From an uncultured Clostridia bacterium (lineage in GTDB: Bacteria; Bacillota; Clostridia; Lachnospirales; CAG-274), in NCBI GenBank assembly GCA_944384195.1, contig CALWSK010000003.1:156344-220343 (forward strand): a stretch of 64,000 nt of DNA, given 5' to 3'. Numbering within the stretch: the first letter of the stretch is position 1; every line of letters begins with the position of its first letter. Positions 17,486 through 27,049 of this stretch are shown in pieces. The translations under genes and the position numbers were made by a program. Under the pieces are notes generated by a model that was not told the origin of the DNA, did no database searches, and worked only from the letters and a program-made list of their open reading frames with translations.

Positions 17486-18826
17486 TTACTCCCCAGAAAT
17501 ATCTAGCTTTCCTACAAATACACTAGGAGAACCTATAGCTCCTAAATCAAATTTTAAGTCATTTGCTATCTCTTCTATATTAAGTAAAAGATTATAAAAA
17601 TTACCTGCTATAGTTATTTGCTCTACTGCTCTTTCCTTTTTACCATCTTTTATAACATATCCTCCTGCTAATATAGAAAAGTCTCCAGATATAGAGTTTA
17701 CACCAGCATGCAATCCTGCTAAAGAAGTTATATATATCCCATCTTGCATTTTTTCAAATACTTCTTCTAATGACAAATCACCATTTTTTATATAAAAGTT
17801 TGTTGTAGAAGTTGTAATTTTACCTTTATAAGATTTAAAGCCATTACCAGTAGATTTTACTTTATCTTTTTCTGCACTTTTTAAAGTATAAAGATAAGTT
17901 TTTAAAACTCCATTTTCTACTATATTTTTATTATAACAAGCTACACCTTCATAATCAAATCCACAAGAACCAAAACCACCTTCTAATAAAGGCTCATCTA
18001 CAATATTTATTTTATCACTTGCTATTTTCTCTCCTACTTTATTTTTAAGAAGAGAAAATCCCTTTTGTACATTTTCTGCATAAAAATTTGATACAAAACA
18101 AGATAATAAATCTACAAAACTTTCATTTTTAAATATAACATTATATTTTTGAGATTTTAAAGAACTGGCATTTAAAGAAGTAATAGCTTCTTCTACTGCC
18201 TCTTTCCCTATTTCTTTAGCATTTATAGTATCTAAGCTAAAACCACCTTTTATACAAGAGCCAGATTTTATAATATCATTATCTTTTGCAAGACAACTAA
18301 CATATGCAAAAATATAATTACTTTTTTTATTAAGCTCAAGTCCTTTTGTATTTGATATGTAAAGTTTATTATAGACCTTAGATACAATACAATGATTACA
18401 ACTAATTATTCTATCATCTTTAGAAAGCACTTCTTTTTCTATATCCAAACCTAAGACTTTAAGCTCTTCTATTCCTACCTCTTCTAGATTTTCATAATAT
18501 GTCTTTACTTGTTTATATTCTTTATCGCCTTCATAAATAAACTCTTTTTCATTACTATCTATAATTATTGCATTTTGCTTTGCATAAGATATAAGATTAT
18601 CTATAATACTATCATCTATTTTTTCAGAATAAGCATATCCTATTTTATCATCAAAAAATCCTCTAAAAGATAATCCTCCACTTTGGGTAATATCAAATTT
18701 TTCTATATCACCTTTAAATACATTAACTTTTAAGCTCTCGCTAGAAGAATAAAATATTTCACAATCAGTAAAGCCTTCTTCTTTTGCTCTATCAAATATT
18801 TTTAATTTTAAACTTTGTATATCCAT
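17486..18826 (-). CDS. pmbA: TldE/PmbA family metalloprotease partner
   Basis: PmbA (TldE) forms a heterodimer with TldD that proteolyses small or modified peptides; PmbA itself lacks the zinc motif. The ATG at 18826 (446 residues, MDIQSLKL) has GGAAGGGGG 7 bases upstream, so I prefer it to a start at 18847 inside tldD. The family pattern of N-terminal alpha/beta domain and C-terminal beta-barrel is visible, with FKSYKGKITTSTTNFYIKNG near the active groove. It lies 4 bases after tldD, clearly co-translated. A physiological peptide substrate is not evident; SCIFF, in the same window, is 36 kb away. Confidence 0.92.
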   Translation of the reverse strand: MDIQSLKLKIFDRAKEEGFTDCEIFYSSSESLKVNVFKGDIEKFDITQSGGLSFRGFFDDKIGYAYSEKIDDSIIDNLISYAKQNAIIIDSNEKEFIYEGDKEYKQVKTYYENLEEVGIEELKVLGLDIEKEVLSKDDRIISCNHCIVSKVYNKLYISNTKGLELNKKSNYIFAYVSCLAKDNDIIKSGSCIKGGFSLDTINAKEIGKEAVEEAITSLNASSLKSQKYNVIFKNESFVDLLSCFVSNFYAENVQKGFSLLKNKVGEKIASDKINIVDEPLLEGGFGSCGFDYEGVACYNKNIVENGVLKTYLYTLKSAEKDKVKSTGNGFKSYKGKITTSTTNFYIKNGDLSLEEVFEKMQDGIYITSLAGLHAGVNSISGDFSILAGGYVIKDGKKERAVEQITIAGNFYNLLLNIEEIANDLKFDLGAIGSPSVFVGKLDISGE

Positions 18827-18830
18827 AAAC

Positions 18831-20219
18831 CTACCCCCTTCCGCCAACAGTCATTTTAGACACTCTAATCATAGGTTGTCCAACACAAGTAGGAACAGAA
18901 CCACTAGAAGCTCCACATACTCCTTCAGAATGCTCGAGATTATCAGATACCATATCTATATCTTTTAAAACTTCTTCTCCTTTTCCAATTAGAGTAGCTC
19001 CTCTTACGGGAGTTGTTATTTTTCCATTTTCTATAAGGTAGGCTTCCCTTACTGCAAAATTAAATTCTCCAGTAGCCGGATTTACAGACCCTCCTCCCAT
19101 ATATTTTGCATAAATACCTTTTTCTGTATTTTTTATTATATCTTCTTTTTTATCTGTCCCATTTGCTATGAATGTATTACGCATTCTAGGTACAGGAGCA
19201 AATTTATATCCTTCACGTCTACAAGAACCAGTAGACTTCATACCTATTTTTTCTCCATAAAAATTGTCAACAAGATAACTTTTTAAAATTCCATTTTCTA
19301 TAAGGACTGTTCTTTGGGCTTCTTCTCCCTCATCATCTATATTTATAGAACCCCATTTGTTGGGAATAGTCCCATCATCTATAGCAGTAACTTTACTACT
19401 AGCCACCCTCTCTCCTATCTTGCCAGCAAATACACTATCGCCACGTGCAATTTTTATGGCCTCTAAGCCGTGTCCACAAGCCTCGTGAAAAATAACTCCA
19501 CCAAATCCATTATCTATAACAACTGGCATCTTGCCACTTGGACAAAATCCTGCTTTAAGCATAGTAACAGCAGAACGGCTAGCCTCTCTTGCAAGCTCTT
19601 TTATATTTATATCATTATAAAATTCATATCCCATAAGAGCCCCAGGACTTATAGAACCTGTTTGTTTTTCTGTTTCACTAGAAGCTACAGAATTTAAGGT
19701 AAGTCTTGTTCTTATTCTCCTATCTTCAGAAAATACTCCTTTAGTGTTTATTATACATACATCTTGTATAGAGTACATATAAGATGCTATAGTTTCTGTT
19801 ATATGCTTGTCATATTTAAAGGCACAGTTGCTACCTTCTTTTAATAAACCTACTATCTTAGTTTTATCTATAGTAGTAGGTATTATTTTATATTTATGTA
19901 CGCCAAGATTTTTATAATCTTTTTTATTATATTCTTTAAGATTTACTGATCTATTTTCATTTGTAGCTAAAGAAACTTCTTTTGCCATCTTAAGAAGATT
20001 TTCTCTATCTAAATTATTTGTATAGGCATATATAGTGTTACCCTTATAAAATATTCTAAGCCCAAGTCCAAAATCTATACCAGAAAGAGCAGTATCTACA
20101 TTTCCATTTACAAGAGAAATAGAAGCTTTATCATTATTTTCTATAAAAATTTCAGCAAATTCTGCTCCTCTAGAAGTTGCTATAGTTAAAATATCATCAG
20201 CTAGATTTTTATCTATCAT
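18831..20219 (-). CDS. tldD: TldD family zinc metalloprotease
   Basis: Catalytic subunit of the TldD/TldE protease. The HExxxH zinc motif is H245-E246-H250 in FHEACGHGLEA. Other family blocks are GSCRREGYKFAPVPRMRNT and the C-terminal CVGQPMIRVSKMTVGG, which supplies a third zinc ligand. At 462 residues it is the usual length. Known substrates elsewhere are ribosomal peptide precursors (microcin B17) and antitoxin CcdA. It has the strong ribosome binding site TAGGAGGTGG and a good promoter, and is the first gene of tldD-pmbA. Confidence 0.95.
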   Translation of the reverse strand: MIDKNLADDILTIATSRGAEFAEIFIENNDKASISLVNGNVDTALSGIDFGLGLRIFYKGNTIYAYTNNLDRENLLKMAKEVSLATNENRSVNLKEYNKKDYKNLGVHKYKIIPTTIDKTKIVGLLKEGSNCAFKYDKHITETIASYMYSIQDVCIINTKGVFSEDRRIRTRLTLNSVASSETEKQTGSISPGALMGYEFYNDINIKELAREASRSAVTMLKAGFCPSGKMPVVIDNGFGGVIFHEACGHGLEAIKIARGDSVFAGKIGERVASSKVTAIDDGTIPNKWGSINIDDEGEEAQRTVLIENGILKSYLVDNFYGEKIGMKSTGSCRREGYKFAPVPRMRNTFIANGTDKKEDIIKNTEKGIYAKYMGGGSVNPATGEFNFAVREAYLIENGKITTPVRGATLIGKGEEVLKDIDMVSDNLEHSEGVCGASSGSVPTCVGQPMIRVSKMTVGGRG

Positions 20220-20243
20220 AAATCCACCTCCTATAATATAATT

Positions 20244-20272
20244 ATTATATAATATATATATTTATATATCAA
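20244..20272 (-). promoter_or_regulatory. Promoter of tldD-pmbA
   Basis: Minus strand TTGATA (20272-20267), 17-base spacer, TATAAT (20249-20244). Confidence 0.75.
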
Positions 20273-20404
20273 CTAAAAATGTGTATGTAAATTATATTTT
20301 AATATATTAAACAAATTTTATATTTATATATTAAATAAAAAAATTCTTGTTTTAAATAGAAAAATTGTTATAAAATAACAAATTTTATTAGTATTTTTTA
20401 AATA

Positions 20405-20488
20405 TACTTGATATATTTTAGTCTTTAGTATAAAATATAGGTGTATCAAAATTGTACTTGATATATTTAATAGTTTATTATAAAATAT
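20405..20488 (+). promoter_or_regulatory. Duplicated tandem promoters of the ferredoxin gene
   Basis: Two 34-base copies, 29 of 34 identical and exactly 50 bases apart (20405-20438 and 20455-20488), each containing TTGATA, a 17-base spacer and TAAAAT. A weaker third candidate (TTGTTT 20347, TAAAAT 20371) with a TTGTTAT-AAA-ATAACAA dyad (20365-20381) lies upstream. Together with the tldD promoter this explains most of the 313-base gap at 20220-20532. Confidence 0.65.
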
Positions 20489-20532
20489 TATTGTAAATTT
20501 ATTTTACAAAAATTTTCAGGAGGTTTTTTAAA

Positions 20533-20703
20533 ATGGCATATTCAATTAATGATGATTGTATCAGCTGTGGAGCTTGTGCTGCAGAGTGCCCTGTAAATGC
20601 AATCTCTGAAGGTGACACTAAATATATTATAGACGCTAATATATGTATAGATTGTGGTACTTGTGCAAGCGTTTGCCCTGTAGGTGCACCTAATCCAGCT
20701 TAA
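20533..20703 (+). CDS. 2[4Fe-4S] clostridial ferredoxin
   Basis: A small cytoplasmic electron carrier of 56 residues, starting MAYSINDDCISCGACAAECP. Two complete CxxCxxCxxxCP cluster motifs are present (CISCGACAAECP and CIDCGTCASVCP), related by the usual internal duplication. The ATG at 20533 has CAGGAGG 9 bases upstream. It is transcribed alone from duplicated promoters and closed by a strong terminator, as expected for an abundant ferredoxin serving hydrogenase, pyruvate:ferredoxin oxidoreductase or similar partners. None of these is encoded in the window. Confidence 0.97.
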   Translation: MAYSINDDCISCGACAAECPVNAISEGDTKYIIDANICIDCGTCASVCPVGAPNPA

Positions 20704-20714
20704 TTATTTTAGGT

Positions 20715-20742
20715 AAAAAAAGGAGCATTAGCTCCTTTTTTA
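20715..20742 (+). terminator. Terminator of the ferredoxin gene
   Basis: Stem AAAAAAGGAGC / GCTCCTTTTTT with an ATTA loop, 12 bases after the stop. Confidence 0.9.
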
Positions 20743-20795
20743 TAATATATTAAAAATATAAAATAAATATACAATAATATAAAGGAGATATATAT

Positions 20796-21668
20796 ATGAA
20801 CGATAGATACAAATTAAACTGTGAACTTGCCCAAATGCTAAAAGGTGGAGTTATTATGGATGTTACAACTCCAGAACAAGCAAAAATAGCAGAAGAAGCT
20901 GGCGCTTGTGCTGTTATGGCTCTTGAGAAAATTCCAGCGGATATAAGGGCTTGTGGTGGTGTTGCTAGAATGAGCGACCCTAAAATGATTCAAGAAATAC
21001 AACAAGCTGTTAGCATACCTGTTATGGCTAAAGTTAGAATAGGACATTTTGTAGAAGCCTCTTTATTAGAAGCTATAGAAATAGATTACATAGACGAAAG
21101 CGAAGTATTAACTCCTGCTGATGATTGCTATCACATAGATAAAACAAAATTTAAAGTACCTTTTGTATGCGGAGCTAAAGACCTTGGAGAAGCTTTAAGA
21201 AGAATATCTGAAGGTGCTTCTATGATTAGAACAAAAGGTGAACCTGGAACTGGAGATATAGTACAAGCAGTACGCCATATGAGAATGATAAATTCTGAAA
21301 TAAGAAGAGTCCAAACTCTTAGAGATGACGAGCTTTTTGATAATGCTAAACGTCTTGGTGTTCCTTATGAACTTTTATTATATGTGAAAGAAAACGGAAA
21401 ACTTCCTGTTGTAAACTTTGCTGCTGGTGGTGTTGCTACTCCTGCTGATGCATCTTTAATGATGAACCTTGGAGCAGAAGGAGTATTTGTAGGTTCTGGT
21501 ATTTTTAAATCTGGAAACCCTGTAAAAAGAGCTTCTGCTATAGTAAAAGCAGTTACTAACTATCAAGACTATAAACTTATAGCAGAACTTTCAAAAGACC
21601 TTGGAGAAGCTATGGTAGGTATTAATGAAAGCGAGATAGAGCTTTTAATGGCAGAAAGAGGCAAATAA
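20796..21668 (+). CDS. pdxS: Pyridoxal 5'-phosphate synthase, lyase subunit
   Basis: The synthase subunit makes PLP from ribose 5-phosphate, glyceraldehyde 3-phosphate and ammonia within the PdxS/PdxT complex. It has 290 residues with the catalytic lysine K79 in [10 protein letters not shown] and a second lysine in [11 protein letters not shown]; the N-terminus [16 protein letters not shown] is highly conserved. It overlaps pdxT by one base (TAATG), ensuring equal synthesis. The ribosome binding site is AAAGGAGA. No pyridoxine regulator of the PdxR type is adjacent. Confidence 0.98.
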   Translation: MNDRYKLNCELAQMLKGGVIMDVTTPEQAKIAEEAGACAVMALEKIPADIRACGGVARMSDPKMIQEIQQAVSIPVMAKVRIGHFVEASLLEAIEIDYIDESEVLTPADDCYHIDKTKFKVPFVCGAKDLGEALRRISEGASMIRTKGEPGTGDIVQAVRHMRMINSEIRRVQTLRDDELFDNAKRLGVPYELLLYVKENGKLPVVNFAAGGVATPADASLMMNLGAEGVFVGSGIFKSGNPVKRASAIVKAVTNYQDYKLIAELSKDLGEAMVGINESEIELLMAERGK

Positions 21669-22240
21669 TGAAAATAGGTGTTTTATGTTTACAAGGTGCT
21701 TTTATAGAACATATAAATATACTAAATCGCCTAGGTGTAACTACATTTGAAATAAGACAGAAAAAGGATATAAATCAAGAATTTGACGGTCTTATATTGC
21801 CTGGCGGTGAAAGCACTGTTATGGGAAAACTTCTTAAAGAGCTAGACCTTTTTGATGACTTAAAAACTAAAATAGAAAATGGTCTGCCTGTATTTGGAAC
21901 TTGTGCTGGACTTTTACTTCTTTCTAAAGATATAGAAAATGATGATAGAAAACATTTTGCTACTTTGAATATAACAGCTAAAAGAAATGCTTATGGAAGA
22001 CAACTTGGAAGTTTTATAACTAAAGCTACTTTTAACAATAAAGAAATACCTATGGCATTTATAAGAGCACCTTATATAAAAGAAGCAAATAAAGATGTAG
22101 AAATTTTATCTATAGTAGATGGGAACATAGTTGCCGTAAGAGAAAAAAATCAGTTAGCAACAGCATTCCACCCAGAGCTTACAGATGATGATTATGTTCA
22201 TAAATATTTCTTAGAAATGATAAATAATTCTAAATTATAA
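21668..22240 (+). CDS. pdxT: Pyridoxal 5'-phosphate synthase, glutaminase subunit
   Basis: A class I glutamine amidotransferase that supplies ammonia to PdxS. The 190 residues show the nucleophile C79 in PVFGTCAGLLLL, the PGGESTVMGKLL substrate loop and the histidine-glutamate pair in AFHPELTDD, completing the catalytic triad. The start codon overlaps the pdxS stop. The 165 bases after it hold the promoter of the next gene and no obvious terminator. Confidence 0.98.
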   Translation: MKIGVLCLQGAFIEHINILNRLGVTTFEIRQKKDINQEFDGLILPGGESTVMGKLLKELDLFDDLKTKIENGLPVFGTCAGLLLLSKDIENDDRKHFATLNITAKRNAYGRQLGSFITKATFNNKEIPMAFIRAPYIKEANKDVEILSIVDGNIVAVREKNQLATAFHPELTDDDYVHKYFLEMINNSKL

Positions 22241-22331
22241 CAGAATATTTATACATTATTTTATTAATTTTGCTATTTTGTAAAAAATTTACATTTTTAG
22301 CCAAATTTCCCTTTTCTTCGTAATTTTACAC

Positions 22332-22360
22332 TTGTTTATAATAATTAAATATATTATAAT
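22332..22360 (+). promoter_or_regulatory. Promoter of the chemoreceptor gene
   Basis: TTGTTT (22332-22337), 17-base spacer, TATAAT (22355-22360). Confidence 0.65.
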
Positions 22361-22405
22361 ATTATTAATTAAAAAAAATATATAAAAGTAGAGGTGTTAA
22401 ACTTA

Positions 22406-24841
22406 ATGAATGTATTCTCAAAAATTAGTCTAAAAGCTAGATGTAAAATACTATCTATTGTTACGATAGTTTTGACATTATTGCTTGGATTTTCTGGTGT
22501 AACAGACTTAAATAAGGCTAATAAAGAATTTAAAGTAAGAGTTATCTATGAACAACCTGTAACTGAAAATTCAATCCCTATTATAAGGGAAATTTTAAAT
22601 GTTCGATTTGAAATATTAAAGTCTAATGACAACTTAAATTCTGGAAACTTTGATAAAGCAATCTCTGATATTGATGCTGCTTATCAAAAAGCTAAAAAAG
22701 CATTAGAAAGTTATATAAAAATGCTTGAAGCTTATCCAGACAATTCTCAAGATGATATTATTACTTTAACTAAAGAAATCCACACTTTATTAGATGAGTA
22801 TTATTCAAAAACAATACAAAATATAAAATACTTAAAAGAAGGAAATAATCAACAATTTCAATCACAAAATAATGAAATTGTTAAAATTATAGATTCTCTT
22901 TTAGAAAAAGTATTTGCATTACCTACTAATACTTTTGATAGTATGATTTCTAGCTTGGATGATGTATCTAAAGGTATGAGTTTCCTTAGAATCGGCTTAA
23001 TAATATTAACAATACTTATGGCAGTATTTGTTTTTGTATTCACAACTTTATTATCATCATCTATAACAAAACCTATAGAAAAAATTAAATCTGCTGCTTA
23101 TAAGGTTTTAGCTGGTGATTTAGACATAGATATACGAACTAATAACACAGATGAACTTGGAGATTTATCAAATACTATAGCAAATATGTCTGGTACTATA
23201 CAATGTATAATAGATGATATTAATGACTTATCTAATCATCTAGAAGAAGGAAATACTTCTTATAGAATAAATACTAATAAATATAGAGGAGCATTTAATG
23301 ATGCTACTAATTCTATAAATATAGCTATTAATAATCTTGTAAATGATAGTTTATATGTTGCTGAAAATATTAAAGAAATAGAAAAAGGTAACTTTGAAAG
23401 AGAAATTATAAAACTTAAGGGCGATAAAGATGTTTCAACTCAAGCTCTTAGAAATATCCAAGAAACATTAAAAATAGTTTCCTTTGAAATTAATGCTCTT
23501 ATAAACTCTGCAATTGATGGTAAATTAGATTATAAAATTGATACAAGTAAATATAGTGGAACTTGGAAGGAAAGTGTAGAAGGACTTAACCTCTTTACAC
23601 AAACTATATTTGAACCAATAAAGGATACTCAAAATGCTCTTAATGAATTTTCAAAAGGTAATTTCTCACATAGAATTACTAATGAATATAAAGGCGAATT
23701 TAATAATATTAAACAAAACGTAAACTATACTGCTGAAACTATTGGTTCATATATTTCTGAAATTTCTAAAATATTAAATGAAATGGCTCATAAAGATTTT
23801 ACTGGCTCTATAGATAAAGAATATGTTGGAGACTTTAAAGCTATACAAAAATCTGTAACTCTTATACTTAAAAATCTTAATGACCTTACAAAAGGCATTA
23901 TTACTTCTGCTGAAAAAGTATCTTCTGGAGCTAGACAAATATCAGAATCTAGTATATCATTAGCAGAAGGTGCTACAGAACAAGCTGAAGCAGTAGAAAA
24001 ACTTAATTATGTAATAAGAGATATATCAGAGCAAACAATGGAAAATGCTAGAAGCTCTAAAGACGCAAATAATCTTGCTATTGAAACTAGAGAAAATGCT
24101 ACAAAAGGTAGCCACCAAATGAATAATATGTTAAAAGCAATGGAAGAAATAAATATTGCATCTAATAGTATTTCTAACATAATAAAAGTTATAGAAGATA
24201 TTGCTTTCCAAACAAATATTCTTGCGCTTAATGCCGCAGTTGAGGCTGCTCGTGCTGGCGAACACGGAAAAGGATTTGCCGTTGTAGCAGAAGAAGTTAG
24301 AAACCTTGCTGCAAGAAGCCAACAAGCTGCTAAAGAAACAACAGAGCTTATCGAAAGTTCAGTAGAAAAAGTGGAAGAAGGTTCTAAAATAGCTAATCAA
24401 ACTGCAAATGCTCTTCTTCAAATAGTAGACCAAATACAATCTATATCTACTTTAGTAGAAACTTGTGCAAAATCATCTACTGAACAAGAAATGTCTATTA
24501 GTGAAGTTTTAAATGCTATTAGTAAAATTTCTACTGTTACTCAAAATAATACTGCTACTAGCGAAGAATCAGCTGCCGCTTCTGAACAACTTGCAAACCA
24601 AGCAGAAATATTCCATGCATCTGTAGCAGACTTTAAATTGAAAGAAGACGATATATTAAAAACTAACCCAAAATTAGATATAAAAAAATCTAAAAAAGAT
24701 GAACCTATTAAAAAACCTGCTAAAAATTTAACTAAAAATTCAACTTTTGGCGATATAGATTTATCTTCAGATGATATGATAATATTAGATGATAGCTTAG
24801 AAGATATTGTTATAGAAGATTTAGATTTTGGAAAATATTAA
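22406..24841 (+). CDS. Methyl-accepting chemotaxis protein
   Basis: A transmembrane chemoreceptor of 811 residues from the ATG at 22406, which has GAGGTG 9 bases before it. Membrane span 1 (about 13-30) and span 2 (about 195-220) flank an external four-helix sensor domain of some 160 residues. After span 2 come a HAMP domain ([14 protein letters not shown]) and at least two more HAMP-like repeats ([11 protein letters not shown] and similar), then the signalling hairpin with the near-invariant [20 protein letters not shown] and [12 protein letters not shown]. The C-terminal tail is acidic and lacks an NWETF-type pentapeptide. No other chemotaxis genes are nearby and the ligand is unknown. Confidence 0.95.
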   Translation: MNVFSKISLKARCKILSIVTIVLTLLLGFSGVTDLNKANKEFKVRVIYEQPVTENSIPIIREILNVRFEILKSNDNLNSGNFDKAISDIDAAYQKAKKALESYIKMLEAYPDNSQDDIITLTKEIHTLLDEYYSKTIQNIKYLKEGNNQQFQSQNNEIVKIIDSLLEKVFALPTNTFDSMISSLDDVSKGMSFLRIGLIILTILMAVFVFVFTTLLSSSITKPIEKIKSAAYKVLAGDLDIDIRTNNTDELGDLSNTIANMSGTIQCIIDDINDLSNHLEEGNTSYRINTNKYRGAFNDATNSINIAINNLVNDSLYVAENIKEIEKGNFEREIIKLKGDKDVSTQALRNIQETLKIVSFEINALINSAIDGKLDYKIDTSKYSGTWKESVEGLNLFTQTIFEPIKDTQNALNEFSKGNFSHRITNEYKGEFNNIKQNVNYTAETIGSYISEISKILNEMAHKDFTGSIDKEYVGDFKAIQKSVTLILKNLNDLTKGIITSAEKVSSGARQISESSISLAEGATEQAEAVEKLNYVIRDISEQTMENARSSKDANNLAIETRENATKGSHQMNNMLKAMEEINIASNSISNIIKVIEDIAFQTNILALNAAVEAARAGEHGKGFAVVAEEVRNLAARSQQAAKETTELIESSVEKVEEGSKIANQTANALLQIVDQIQSISTLVETCAKSSTEQEMSISEVLNAISKISTVTQNNTATSEESAAASEQLANQAEIFHASVADFKLKEDDILKTNPKLDIKKSKKDEPIKKPAKNLTKNSTFGDIDLSSDDMIILDDSLEDIVIEDLDFGKY

Positions 24842-24848
24842 AATATAT

Positions 24849-24898
24849 AAAAACTAAAAAAAGTAGATAGATTATAATCTATCTACTTTTTTAGTTTT
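24849..24898. terminator. Bidirectional terminator between chemoreceptor gene and nagA
   Basis: A very long near-perfect palindrome: arms about 24849-24873 and 24876-24898 around GTAGATAGATT / AATCTATCTAC, flanked by A and T runs. It overlaps the nagA stop codon. Confidence 0.88.
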
Positions 24899-25995
24899 TA
24901 TATAACTTTAACTATATTAAGTTCTTTATCCATTATTACAATATCTGCAATCTTACCTATAGATAAGCTCCCTACTTTATCAAAAATATTAATACTTTTA
25001 GCAGCTGTTTTCGTACAAGCTTTAATAGCTTCTTCTAAAGGTATTCCAAAAGATACAGCTTTTCTCATACATTCTGTCAAAACAGTAGCAGAACCTGCTA
25101 TAGTTCCATCTGATAAAGTAGCTTTTCTATCTTTCATAGTTACTTCTTGCCCACCAAGCTCATAAGTCCCATTTTCCATACCAGTAGCCATCATACCATC
25201 ACTTATAAGCACTACCCTATCTTCAAACATTTTAAAAGTAGCTCGGACAACACTTGGATGAATATGTATACCATCTGATATAATCTCTACAAAACTATCT
25301 TTACTATCAAATGCTGCCCCTATAACTCCTGGATTTCTATGATTAAAAGGTGGCATAGCATTAAATATATGCGTAACTCTAGAAGCTCCATTTTCAAATG
25401 CTTCCTTAGCAGTATTATAATCTGCTGTAGTATGACCTAAAGATATTTTTACTTCATCTTTCATAGCTTTTATAAACTCAAAATTTTCATCACATTCTGG
25501 TGCCATAGTAACTATCTTTATCATATTATCACAAGCTTTATTTAATTCTTTAAATATTTCTACCTCTGGAGTTATTATATATTTTGAATCTTGAGCACCT
25601 TTTTTTGCTTCTGAAAGAAAAGGACCTTCCATATGTATACCAACTATTCTAGCACAATCACTAGGTAAAGAATTTGTAGCTGTATTAAATATTTCTTTTA
25701 ATAAATCTTTACTAAGTGTCATAGAAGTTGGGCAAAAAGAAGTTACGCCTTGACTTTTTAAATATCTAGCTATGGCCTCAAGCCCTGATAAATCTTTATC
25801 ACAAAAATCGTGCCCTGTAGCACCATGTATATGAGTATCTATAAGACCTGGTATAACATAATTACCTTTTGCATCTATCTCTGCCTTATCTTCTACTTCA
25901 TCTATGCTAGATACTATTATTCCATTATTTATATATAAATCTTTTTCTTCAAAAAAGCAGTCTTCATTAAAAACTAAACCATTTTTTATAATCAT
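24898..25995 (-). CDS. nagA: N-acetylglucosamine-6-phosphate deacetylase
   Basis: Removes acetate from GlcNAc-6-phosphate during amino-sugar and wall recycling. The 365-residue amidohydrolase has DTHIHGATGHDF, HMEGPFLSEAKKGAQ, SLGHTTADYNTA, THIFNAMPPFNHRNPG and the catalytic aspartate region ISDGMMATGM. It is the second gene of nagB-nagA. Its ATG has no close Shine-Dalgarno: AAGGAG sits 31 bases upstream, across a small hairpin and a 5-codon mini-frame. An in-frame stop at 26010-26008 rules out a start nearer to it. Confidence 0.95.
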   Translation of the reverse strand: MIIKNGLVFNEDCFFEEKDLYINNGIIVSSIDEVEDKAEIDAKGNYVIPGLIDTHIHGATGHDFCDKDLSGLEAIARYLKSQGVTSFCPTSMTLSKDLLKEIFNTATNSLPSDCARIVGIHMEGPFLSEAKKGAQDSKYIITPEVEIFKELNKACDNMIKIVTMAPECDENFEFIKAMKDEVKISLGHTTADYNTAKEAFENGASRVTHIFNAMPPFNHRNPGVIGAAFDSKDSFVEIISDGIHIHPSVVRATFKMFEDRVVLISDGMMATGMENGTYELGGQEVTMKDRKATLSDGTIAGSATVLTECMRKAVSFGIPLEEAIKACTKTAAKSINIFDKVGSLSIGKIADIVIMDKELNIVKVI

Positions 25996-26032
25996 ACATA
26001 TATACTGTCAATTTAGCTTTGACATACTCCTT
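25996..26032 (-). promoter_or_regulatory. Unusual ribosome-binding region of nagA
   Basis: Minus strand: AAGGAG (26032-26027), TAT, hairpin GTCAA-AGCTAAA-TTGAC (26023-26007), then AGTATATATGT and the nagA ATG. An ATG at 26025-26023 opens MSKLN and stops at 26008, but lies only 1 base from the Shine-Dalgarno. Confidence 0.45.
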
Positions 26033-26054
26033 TCTATATATTTTATGCTTTATC

Positions 26055-26798
26055 TTATAAAAGTCCTTTCTCTTTTATTATAGATAAAGCATCCTCATCA
26101 GCAACTATAGTAACATTATTATGTAATTGTAGTATAGAAGCTGGAACACTAGGAACTATTTCGCCATAAATAGCTTTATATAAAGCTTCTGCTTTTGATT
26201 TACCAGAAGCAACTAATAATATGCTCTTAGCTTGCATTATGCTTTTAATTCCCATAGAATATGCATATCTTGGTACTAATTCTTTATCCTCAAAAAATCT
26301 AGCATTAGCATCTATAGTAGATTGTGTAAGTTCCACACAATGTGTTTCTTTTTCAAATGCTTGACCTGGTTCATTAAATCCTATATGTCCATTTCCACCT
26401 ATTCCTAAAAGTTGTAAATCTACACCACCTAAAGCTCTAATAACGTTATTATATCTTTCACATTCTTTTTTTGAGTCTTCCTCTAAGCCATTTGGTATAT
26501 AAGTATTATTTAAATCTATATTAACTTTATCAAATAAATTTTTTCTCATAAAATATGCATAACTTTGATTATTATCTTTTGATAAACCTTTATATTCATC
26601 TAAGTTTACCGCTCTAACCTTAGAAAAATCTAAATCTCCTTTTTCATACCATTCTACAAGTTGTTTATAAGTTCCTTCTGGTGTTGAACCTGTAGCAAGC
26701 CCTAATACACAATCTGGCTTTATTATTACTTGTGCTGAAATTATATTAGCAGCTTTTCTACTCATATCATTATAGTCTTTAGCATTATAAATTTTCAT
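26055..26798 (-). CDS. nagB: Glucosamine-6-phosphate deaminase
   Basis: Converts glucosamine-6-phosphate to fructose-6-phosphate and ammonia. The 247 residues contain GLATGSTPEGTYKQL, NLDEYKGL (proton-transfer aspartate), GIGGNGHIGFNEPG and the HCVEL segment. It is the first gene of nagB-nagA, with Shine-Dalgarno GGGAGG and a consensus promoter. With nagA it recycles GlcNAc-6-phosphate to glycolysis. No GlcNAc transport gene or NagR-type regulator is adjacent. Confidence 0.97.
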   Translation of the reverse strand: MKIYNAKDYNDMSRKAANIISAQVIIKPDCVLGLATGSTPEGTYKQLVEWYEKGDLDFSKVRAVNLDEYKGLSKDNNQSYAYFMRKNLFDKVNIDLNNTYIPNGLEEDSKKECERYNNVIRALGGVDLQLLGIGGNGHIGFNEPGQAFEKETHCVELTQSTIDANARFFEDKELVPRYAYSMGIKSIMQAKSILLVASGKSKAEALYKAIYGEIVPSVPASILQLHNNVTIVADEDALSIIKEKGLL

Positions 26799-26828
26799 AT
26801 AATAACCTCCCTCATACTTTATAATATA

Positions 26829-26857
26829 ATTATAAATAAAACTAAATTAAATTTCAA
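26829..26857 (-). promoter_or_regulatory. Promoter of nagB-nagA
   Basis: Minus strand TTGAAA (26857-26852), 17-base spacer, TATAAT (26834-26829). Confidence 0.8.
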
Positions 26858-26982
26858 TAATATAATAAAAAAATTTTAAATACTAAGTAAAAAATGTAGA
26901 TTTTTATCAATACTATAATTATTAATAATATGATACTATTATATAAAAAATAAATTATATAATAAAAAATTATAAAAATTAA

Positions 26983-27012
26983 TTGTCTTTTTATTTCAAA
27001 ATATGTTAAAAT
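26983..27012 (+). promoter_or_regulatory. Promoter of fhs
   Basis: TTGTCT (26983-26988), 18-base spacer, TAAAAT (27007-27012), 38 bases before the ATG. Confidence 0.55.
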
Positions 27013-27049
27013 TAGAATGTAACTGGTGTATATTTCTAAGGAGGTTTTT

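Noticed and set aside
26799..26860. glmS-type ribozyme or other amino-sugar RNA switch before nagB
   Set aside because: The leader is too short and has only a promoter and a Shine-Dalgarno.
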